Source of the DNA: Alphaproteobacteria bacterium
Lineage (GTDB): Bacteria; Pseudomonadota; Alphaproteobacteria; Micavibrionales; UBA2020
Length of the DNA stretch: 10,892 bases
Direction: 5' to 3'
NCBI GenBank assembly: GCA_020853455.1
Contig: JADYYV010000137.1
Coordinates: 1 to 10,892, forward strand
Shown here in pieces: positions 6,490 to 10,892 of the stretch; the first letter of the stretch is position 1, and every line of letters begins with the position of its first letter. The notes beneath the pieces are model-generated. The model did not search any database. It was given only the letters and a program-made list of their open reading frames with translations, and was not told where the DNA came from. The translations under genes and the position numbers were made by a program.

Positions 6490-6876
6490 ATGTTGAATAC
6501 ACATCACGCATCCAAGCCTGAAATTCATGTCACCGATCGCGACCGCGAGATACTGGAGCGCCTCGCTTCCGGCGTGCGCGCCGCGTCCGAAGTGGCGGAA
6601 GAGCTGATGCGCGAGCTGGAGCGCGCCGGAACGGCGAAGGACGGCGATGCCGAAAACTATGTCGGGCTGGGCACAAAACTGACCTTCGCGACATCGGCCG
6701 GGGAAGAAAAAACAGTCGAGCTGGTCATGCCCGCCGAGGCCGATATTTCAGCCGGAAAGATTTCCATCATGACCCCCGTCGGCGTCGCGCTGCTGGGCCT
6801 GTCGAAAGGCCAGACCATCGAATGGAACGCGCGCGACGGGCGGGCAGGCACGCTGACAATCGTCGAGATTTTTTGA
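6490..6876 (+). CDS. rnk: Rnk-type regulator (GreA/GreB C-terminal domain family)
   Basis: A 128-residue protein comparable to E. coli Rnk (136 residues), the regulator of nucleoside diphosphate kinase. The N-terminal half has EIHVTDRDREILERL, comparable to the Rnk opening with a short coiled coil (about 16-45). The C-terminal half (about 57-128) is the GreA/GreB C-terminal fold: VGLGTKLTFA, VELVMPAEADISAGKISIM, TPVGVALLGLSKGQTIEW. Known of the family: Rnk binds RNA polymerase near the secondary channel but, unlike GreA, has too short a coiled coil to promote transcript cleavage. An excellent AAGGAGGAG at 6477-6485 precedes the ATG, so the start is secure. It stands alone between repeat-bearing regions with its own probable promoter, and appears to be the one intact gene in this mosaic stretch. 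Confidence 0.85.
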   Translation: MLNTHHASKPEIHVTDRDREILERLASGVRAASEVAEELMRELERAGTAKDGDAENYVGLGTKLTFATSAGEEKTVELVMPAEADISAGKISIMTPVGVALLGLSKGQTIEWNARDGRAGTLTIVEIF

Positions 6877-6956
6877 TCGATGAGTAATCGGGCCGACGGC
6901 ACAGGGGGTGATCGATGAAGGGTTGGCATTTTTCGTAAGTGGTTAAAAATCTCCCT

Positions 6957-6985
6957 TTGTCCTTCATTATGAATCCCGCATAATG
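6957..6985 (+). promoter_or_regulatory. Probable promoter and operator of the methyltransferase remnant
   Basis: TTGTCC (6957-6962), 16 bases, then CATAAT (6979-6984) about 36 bp before the ATG at 7021. The -10 box lies inside a perfect inverted repeat, CATTATG (6965-6971) and CATAATG (6979-6985) with a seven-base spacer. The arrangement fits repressor or autoregulatory control of a modification gene, now a relic. Confidence 0.4.
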
Positions 6986-7020
6986 CATTCGGCTTAAAAC
7001 AGGGCGAAAGACAAACCGCG

Positions 7021-7098
7021 ATGCCGATACTCGACTGGCTGGACAGGGACAAGCACACCAAAACGGCGGGCAGCGTTCCCTATCGCCTGCTGCGCCGG
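7021..7098 (+). pseudogene. Truncated N-terminus of a probable type III-like DNA methyltransferase (Mod)
   Basis: The frame opens MPILDWLDRDK and continues to SVPYRLLRR (residue 26), then runs into the repeat at 7097 and stops at TAG 7123-7125, 34 codons in all. Openings of the form MPxLDWxxxxx...VPxRLL are characteristic of site-specific adenine methyltransferases of the type III/Mod-like group, in which they precede the DPPY-containing catalytic domain. Nothing of that domain is present. A promoter-like pair of boxes upstream supports a once-real gene. The cut coincides with the start of the GGGGACAC repeat copy, so insertion or deletion there probably destroyed it. With only 26 informative residues the assignment is moderate. 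Nothing here would be an active enzyme. Confidence 0.5.
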
Positions 7099-7124
7099 AT
7101 ATCTGGGGACACTATACTTAATTA
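7097..7124 (+). repeat. GGGGACAC motif copy at the end of the methyltransferase remnant
   Basis: GGATATCTGGGGACACTATA then CTTAATTA. Inverted relative to 6179-6206 and in the same direction as 7542-7569. It supplies the stop codon of the truncated methyltransferase frame and runs directly into a 16-bp tandem duplication. Confidence 0.6.
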
Positions 7125-7152
7125 GCAATTATCAAAATTAGCAATTATCAAA
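7121..7152 (+). repeat. Perfect 16-bp tandem duplication
   Basis: ATTAGCAATTATCAAA occurs twice in a row with no mismatch (7121-7136 and 7137-7152). Identity suggests a recent duplication or slippage. It overlaps the end of the motif copy at 7097-7124. Confidence 0.9.
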
Positions 7153-7185
7153 ATCTCTCAAACCCGCTGTCCTTCGTGCTAACCT

Positions 7186-7205
7186 AGTTCCTGCAAAAAG
7201 GAACT
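7186..7205 (+). other. Hairpin before the RHS fragment
   Basis: AGTTCC (7186-7191) and GGAACT (7200-7205) with an eight-base A-rich loop, five bases before the TTG at 7210. It could be the end or leader hairpin of a lost mobile element. Confidence 0.45.
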
Positions 7206-7209
7206 TCCC

Positions 7210-7566
7210 TTGCCCCGCGACCCGCTAGACGTAACAGACTTCCGGATACTCCCCAGCGTCGCTCCCCGCAACGCGGGCGACGCGACGAAGGTGGAGGTGA
7301 AAAATTCCACCCCCGCCACCACCTACACCTATGACGCGCTGAACCGGCTGCTGACGGTCGTCTATCCCGCCGAAACCGCCCTCAACGCCACACTCAGCTA
7401 TGACCTCTCCAGCGGCTGCGGCACGCCGTATAAGGGGCATCTGTGCCGCGTGGTCGACAATACGGGCACGACGAATTACCAGTATGACAGCCTTGGGCGC
7501 GTGACCAACGTATCGGAAACGCGCGGGGCGCTGACCTTCACGGGAATTCCTGAGCCACGTAGCTAA
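7210..7566 (+). pseudogene. RHS/YD-repeat protein fragment
   Basis: An open frame of 118 codons with clear YD repeats: TYTYDALNRLLTVVYP (38-53), TLSYD (61-65) and NYQYDSLGRVTNVSETRG (89-106). This is an internal piece of an RHS protein, normally more than 1000 residues with a signal or PAAR/N-terminal domain and a core-plus-toxin C-terminus, none of which is present. There is no good ribosome site at the TTG 7210 (AAGGAAC at 7198-7204 is weak). The first 13 or so residues (MPRDPLDVTDFRI) are not RHS-like and could come from the start of another gene. The last seven residues and the stop are encoded by the motif copy at 7542-7569. It is therefore a fragment joined at both ends to repeat sequence, probably left over from RHS recombination or transposition and unlikely to be functional. 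Confidence 0.7.
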
Positions 7567-7569
7567 TTA
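7542..7569 (+). repeat. Third GGGGACAC-related motif copy, diverged
   Basis: GGGAATTCCTGAGCCACGTA then GCTAATTA. It agrees at 23 of 28 positions with the reverse complement of 6179-6206, so those two form imperfect inverted ends of the 6179-7569 interval. It closes the RHS fragment. The core is decayed (TGAGCCAC for GGGGACAC). Confidence 0.55.
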
Positions 7570-7586
7570 TATCCGTCTGGGATATA
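7568..7586 (+). other. Hairpin after the RHS fragment
   Basis: TATATCC (7568-7574), a five-base loop, GGATATA (7580-7586), a perfect 7-bp stem. The segment 7580-7594 also matches 7097-7111 at 13 of 15 bases (GGATATxTGGGGAxA), a direct repeat flanking the RHS segment. Confidence 0.5.
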
Positions 7587-7621
7587 TGGGGAGAAGGTTG
7601 CAGCCGGTGTTCAAGAATCTC

Positions 7622-7650
7622 CTTGACTCCCGCCCTATGAAAATCATATG
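7622..7650 (+). promoter_or_regulatory. Probable promoter of the DJ-1-like/prfB unit
   Basis: CTTGAC at 7622-7627, a 17-base gap and CATATG at 7645-7650. The -35 is good and the -10 weak. The leader would be about 85 nt and contains a small GCGGC-GCCGC hairpin (7671-7685). Confidence 0.4.
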
Positions 7651-7741
7651 GTGCGGCCTATCTTGTTTTAGCGGCGCAATGCCGCGCGGGGGCTGAAGTT
7701 CCCGAATCTCCATAAAAATCAATAACAAAGGGAGACATATA

Positions 7742-8302
7742 TTGTCACAGCTGAACGGTAAAAAAGTCATGATCCTCGTCGCCAACGGCGTCGATGAATC
7801 GGTAATGTCCACGGTCATGCGCGAAATGACCAAGACCGGCGCAACCGTGAAAACGGTCGGCACCGAACCGGGCCTCGTGAACAGCTGGAACGAAAATGCC
7901 TGGGGCCTGTATTTCCCCGTCGATCTGCAGATCAGCCAGACGCTGGGCGCGGATTTCGACTGCCTGATGGTTCTGTCGGGCACCCGCTGCATCCAGAAAC
8001 TTTCCACCAACGCGCATTCGGAGCGCATCATCACCAGCTTCATCATGGCCGGCAAACCGATGGCGTTCATCGGCAACGCGGTCGAGCTGCTGGCGAAAAT
8101 CAACCTCGCTTCCGGCTGGAACGTCGCGGGCCCTGCATCCGTGAAGGATGCGATGGTGGCGGCGGGCGCGCAGTTCGTCGATGAAACCGTCCACACGCAC
8201 AACGCGCTGCTGACCGGCGAAGGCGCAGACGTTTCCGGCTTCATCGCCGAGACGATGTCGCATTTCGGCGCAGGCCCGGTTGAAATCAAGGCCGCCGCGT
8301 AA
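7742..8302 (+). CDS. DJ-1/PfpI-like (class I glutamine amidotransferase fold) protein without the catalytic Cys
   Basis: A 186-residue flavodoxin-like protein. The TTG start at 7742 is preceded by AAAGGGAG ending seven bases before it, and leads straight into the first strand. KKVMILVANGVDESVMST (7-24) is the opening strand and turn, DFDCLMVLSG (71-80) the central strand, and GKPMAFIGNAVELLA (104-118) the position of the nucleophile elbow. In active DJ-1/PfpI proteins this elbow reads AxCHG or similar; here Gly111-Asn112 replace Cys-His and the usual early Glu appears as Asp. The LNGKKVxILVANGVD opening and the missing Cys resemble the C-terminal DJ-1-like domain of large-subunit (KatE-type) catalases more than stand-alone proteases or chaperones. 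Inference: a non-enzymatic binding or sensing protein. Its TAA shares one base with the prfB ATG (TAATG), indicating translational coupling. Confidence 0.8.
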   Translation: MSQLNGKKVMILVANGVDESVMSTVMREMTKTGATVKTVGTEPGLVNSWNENAWGLYFPVDLQISQTLGADFDCLMVLSGTRCIQKLSTNAHSERIITSFIMAGKPMAFIGNAVELLAKINLASGWNVAGPASVKDAMVAAGAQFVDETVHTHNALLTGEGADVSGFIAETMSHFGAGPVEIKAAA

Positions 8303-9442
8303 TGAAGAACGAAGTCACCACAGCAGTAGGGGAGATCAAGGCGTCCCTCGACCTGCGGAGGAGGCATCTTTGACTGGGATCGCTCCGTCCACCGGCTCAA
8401 TGAACTGAACGCGCTTGCGGACGACCCGGAACTCTGGACCAACCAGGACCGGGCGCAAAAGATATTGCGCGAGCGCACAAGGCTGGAAACGCAGATCACC
8501 GCCGTGCGCGCGATCGAAACCAACCTCAACGACCATCTGGAAATGATCGAGCTGGCGGAGATGGAAGGCGACGCGGCGCTGGTGGCCGAGGCCGAAAAAT
8601 CCCTTTACTCCATTAAACAGGATGTCGCCAAGCGCGAGATGGATTCACTTCTGTCCGGCGAGCTGGATGGCAACGACGCATATCTGCAGATCAATGCGGG
8701 CGCGGGCGGCACCGAGGCGCAGGACTGGGCCGGCATCGTGCTGCGCATGGATACGCGCTGGGCGGAAAAGCGCGGGCTGAAAGCCGCGATGATGGACATC
8801 CAGGACGGCGAGGTTGCGGGCATCAAATCCGCGACGCTGGAAATTACCGGCGAAGCGGCCTTCGGCTGGCTGAAATCGGAATCCGGCGTGCATCGTCTCG
8901 TGCGCATTTCCCCGTACGATTCAAACGCGCGCCGCCATACCAGTTTCTGCTCTGTCGCGGTCACGCCCGTCGTCGATGACGAAATCGACATCAAGATCGA
9001 GGAAAAAGATTTGCGCGTCGACACCTACCGCTCCGGCGGCGCGGGCGGCCAGCACGTCAACAAAACTGAATCCGCGATCCGTTTAACGCACATGCCGACC
9101 GGCATCGTCGTCGCCTGCCAGAACGAACGCTCGCAGCACAAAAACCGCGCCGCCGCCATGAAAATGCTGAAGGCGAAATTGTACGAGCGCGAAGTGATGA
9201 TGCGCGACGCCGAAAAACAGCAGCGCGAAGACGCCAAAACCGACATCGCCTTCGGCCACCAAATTCGTTCATACGTTTTGCAGCCGTACCAGATGGTCAA
9301 AGATTTGCGCACCGGTTTCCAGACCTCCGACACAGGCGGCGTGCTGGACGGCGACCTCGACGAAATCATGCAGTCATGCCTTGCCCAGAAGCTGAACGAA
9401 GAGAAAACAGGCAAAAAAGTGGCTTACGAGGATATTGACTAG
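8302..9442 (+). CDS. prfB: Peptide chain release factor 2, expressed by programmed +1 frameshift
   Basis: Release factor 2 recognises UGA and UAA and triggers peptidyl-tRNA hydrolysis on the ribosome. The ATG at 8302 opens a 23-codon frame ending CTT-TGA (TGA at 8371-8373). Skipping T8371 joins it to the frame that runs to the stop at 9442, for a total of 379 residues (E. coli RF2: 365). After the shift the sequence is DWDRSVHRLNELN, matching the E. coli DYDAKKERLEEVN region. Further landmarks: NAGAGGTEAQDWAG (132-145), the codon-recognition tripeptide SPY at 203-205 (SPF in E. coli), HTSF just after, and the catalytic GGQ at 248-250 within RSGGAGGQHVNKTESA. Serine stands at the site equivalent to E. 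coli residue 246. Reading only from the downstream TTG (8465) would lose 54 residues. It overlaps the DJ-1-like stop by one base. Confidence 0.96.
8357..8374 (+). promoter_or_regulatory. prfB: RF2 autoregulatory +1 frameshift site
   Basis: GGAGGAGG CAT CTT TGA C. An internal Shine-Dalgarno AGGAGG (8359-8364), a three-base spacer, slippery CTT-T and in-frame TGA followed by C. The spacing is the same as in E. coli (AGGGGG TAT CTT TGA C). When RF2 is scarce the ribosome pauses at UGA and shifts +1 to make full-length RF2; when it is plentiful, translation ends after 23 residues. Confidence 0.95.
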
Positions 9443-9486
9443 GTTTTTGCAGGGTTTTGCGCATATTTCGCGCATGTTTTGCACGC
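9443..9486 (+). repeat. Four 11-bp imperfect tandem repeats with phased T-tracts
   Basis: GTTTTTGCAGG (9443-9453), GTTTTGCGCAT (9454-9464), ATTTCGCGCAT (9465-9475), GTTTTGCACGC (9476-9486), starting directly after the prfB stop. The T-tracts recur once per helical turn, a layout that favours intrinsic DNA bending. Confidence 0.65.
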
Positions 9487-9504
9487 AGCACGTCAAAAAA
9501 TATC

Positions 9505-9539
9505 ATTGAATTTCAATAACTTGCAAAATCACATTTTGC
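9505..9539. terminator. Hairpins between convergent prfB and the Sel1 gene
   Basis: ATTGAA-T-TTCAAT (9505-9517) and GCAAAAT-CAC-ATTTTGC (9523-9539), both perfect. The stems are AT-rich. Since A-tracts and T-tracts sit on the two arms, the second could act weakly in both directions. Nothing else in the 124-bp gap looks like a terminator. Confidence 0.35.
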
Positions 9540-9566
9540 GATTTCGCATTTTCACGCTCAATGAAA

Positions 9567-10892
9567 TCAAGGGGTTACGGGCGGCGCAATGGCGGCGGCG
9601 AGGCAGTCATCGAGCCTTTTTTCAGTTTTTTCGACCTGCTCCGGCGACAGTTTCATCGCAATCTGTGCGGGCCGGATGCCGGCATTCATGAAGCCTTTGC
9701 CTTCTGTCTGGAACGAAAGCAGCAGCCAGAAATACGCTTCTTCCAGATCCTGCTTGCCCGTCAGACCCATGATGTATGACTTCGCGAGCGCGCGTTGGGC
9801 ACGAACCTCGCCTTTGTTCGCGCGCATCAGCATCCAGTCCTGCGCCAGACGCTTGGCCTCGGTGATGTCTTCCTTGCGCATCTTGTCACCGGCTTTTTTG
9901 AGATCCTTCAAGTCATTATGTTCGGGATTGAAGAGGTTCTCGCCGTCACTCATGCCGCCATATGCCCGGGAAAGAATCCGCCATTTGTAGGCCGCTATAA
10001 AATCAGATTTTATATGCTCCATCTCATTAAGTACGCTTAACATGTTAAAGATCGAGCCCCAGCCAGAACCCGTTTCAACTGCCTGTGTCCACCATTTTAA
10101 AGCAGTATCGTAGTCTTTTTTTCCATCGATGCCCTTGTAGTAAAGATAACCCAGCGCCGTCATGGAATCCTCATGCCCCTGACTGGCGGCTTTGAGATAC
10201 CAATGTTCCGCTCCTTCGTCGCCAGCCTTGTCCTTCATTTCCGTGTACAGTTTGCCAAGTTCGAATTGCGCGGAGGCGTCGCCTTTTTCAGCGAGAATCT
10301 TCTGCCACTGGATAGCATCGGCAAATGCCCGTTCACGGTATTCGGGGCCGGCATAATTATAAACGGCGCGGTTGTTGTAAAATTTCGCAACCTGCTTCGC
10401 CGCTGCGGCATCGCCCTTTAATGCTTTGTCCTCCAGATCGGAAAACCCCTTGGGCCTCCAGTCGTAAACATCCTTCCGATAGATATCGAGCTGCGCCGTC
10501 GTGGAAGCATTCTCGATGGCGCCCAACATTTCCCGTTTGGTTAAATTGGTGTCATTTCTGTAGTGAATTTCTGACTGATTGGACAGCTTAAGCCAGAGAT
10601 ACGCTTCCGGATAATTTTTCCGCTTAAAGGCAAACCTCGCAAAGGATAGTTGCGCGTCTTTATCGCCTTTTTCGGCAAGGTCGTGATATGTTTTTTCAAC
10701 TTCGTCGGAAATTATTTTTGCCGGATTATTGCGCAAACTTTTCTCCAGCCAAGCCAAGGCTTTCGGAGAACCCTGCGCCGCCGCCTTGCGCATCCATGCA
10801 GACGCCTCTGTATCGTCCGCTGGAATGCCGATGCCGTCGCTATATATCAGCCCCAGCCGGTATTGGGCTTCACGTTCCCCATTTTCCGCCAT
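9567..10892 (-). CDS. Sel1-like repeat (TPR-like) protein, N-terminus outside the window
   Basis: At least 441 residues, open to the right edge. The ATG at the very edge falls inside a repeat unit (AENGEREAQYRLGLIYSDG) and is probably internal. Sel1 units of about 36 residues are visible at about 3-41 (ending AWMRKAAAQGS), 73-104, 203-240 (KGDASAQFELGKLY...AEHWYLKAASQG), 242-275 (ALGYLYYKGIDG...ALKWWTQAVETG) and 362-393 (VRAQRALAKSYIMGL...AYFWLLLS). The stretches between them are diverged. The end (MKLSPEQVEKTEKRLDD) is a common closing helix of such proteins. Known of the family: alpha-solenoid scaffolds that bind partner proteins, often exported or periplasmic; the partner is unknown and any signal peptide lies outside the window. 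GC content looks lower than in the genes to the left. Convergent with prfB. Confidence 0.88.
   Translation of the reverse strand: MAENGEREAQYRLGLIYSDGIGIPADDTEASAWMRKAAAQGSPKALAWLEKSLRNNPAKIISDEVEKTYHDLAEKGDKDAQLSFARFAFKRKNYPEAYLWLKLSNQSEIHYRNDTNLTKREMLGAIENASTTAQLDIYRKDVYDWRPKGFSDLEDKALKGDAAAAKQVAKFYNNRAVYNYAGPEYRERAFADAIQWQKILAEKGDASAQFELGKLYTEMKDKAGDEGAEHWYLKAASQGHEDSMTALGYLYYKGIDGKKDYDTALKWWTQAVETGSGWGSIFNMLSVLNEMEHIKSDFIAAYKWRILSRAYGGMSDGENLFNPEHNDLKDLKKAGDKMRKEDITEAKRLAQDWMLMRANKGEVRAQRALAKSYIMGLTGKQDLEEAYFWLLLSFQTEGKGFMNAGIRPAQIAMKLSPEQVEKTEKRLDDCLAAAIAPPVTP

Noticed and set aside
6179..7569. An intact transposon bounded by the outer inverted motif copies
   Set aside because: No transposase is encoded inside, and rnk looks like an ordinary host gene. 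The motif copies are imperfect and the third internal copy breaks a simple element model, so only a relic or mosaic is claimed.
8371..8373. In-frame TGA near the start of prfB as a disabling mutation or sequencing error
   Set aside because: The surrounding AGGAGG-CAT-CTT-TGA-C is the known RF2 recoding signal with exact spacing, so this is programmed.
7567..8529. 320-codon minus-strand frame opposite the DJ-1-like gene and the start of prfB
   Set aside because: No start signal or motif. It crosses two recognised plus-strand genes.
10890..10892. ATG at the right edge as the true start of the Sel1 gene
   Set aside because: It falls at the beginning of a complete Sel1 unit with no room to see a signal peptide or ribosome site. 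The frame is open to the edge, so the gene is treated as partial.

Overview
The window looks like chromosomal DNA from a GC-rich proteobacterium, most likely an alphaproteobacterium. The evidence is the alphaproteobacterial style of the release factor 2 sequence (RISPYDSNARRHTSF region), promoter-like boxes of the CTTGAC-N17 kind, and high GC in the coding regions with GC-rich third codon positions that create long false open frames on the opposite strand. I cannot assign a genus.

Layout, left to right. (1) 1-2068, plus strand: the C-terminal part of a large RTX calcium-binding repeat protein with a type I secretion target tail, followed after 4 bp by a histidine phosphatase. (2) 2073-4383, minus strand: a two-gene unit in which a YbdK-like glutamate-cysteine-ligase-family (GCS2) enzyme is followed 25 bp later by a RimK-like ATP-grasp ligase, probably making a small gamma-glutamyl or peptide-like metabolite. 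(3) 4384-6010: a divergent control region with a very good promoter, a 277-residue helical protein of unknown function, and a small cysteine-containing membrane protein. (4) 6011-7620: a mosaic accessory stretch, in parts AT-rich. It holds an intact Rnk/GreA-GreB-type regulator gene with a structured leader, and around it three copies of a roughly 28-bp motif with a GTGTCCCC/GGGGACAC core (one inverted), two different 16-bp tandem duplications, a truncated N-terminus of a probable type III-like DNA methyltransferase cut exactly where one motif copy begins, and an RHS/YD-repeat gene fragment whose 3' end is supplied by another copy. This reads as the scar of repeated insertion and deletion. (5) 7622-9442: a DJ-1/PfpI-like protein lacking the usual Cys-His nucleophile elbow, overlapping by one base with prfB (release factor 2). 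prfB is encoded in two frames joined by a programmed +1 frameshift at CTTTGAC, with an AGGAGG element three bases upstream. A simple open-frame search misses the first 54 residues. (6) 9443-10892: a convergent intergenic region with an 11-bp phased T-tract repeat and hairpins, then the C-terminal part of a Sel1-repeat protein on the minus strand, running off the right edge.

The best supported points of biological interest are the RF2 autoregulatory frameshift, the GCS2/ATP-grasp ligase pair, the stand-alone catalase-tail-like DJ-1 protein coupled to prfB, and the repeat-bounded gene graveyard between 6.2 and 7.6 kb. I see no convincing new defence or mobile system that is intact in this window.
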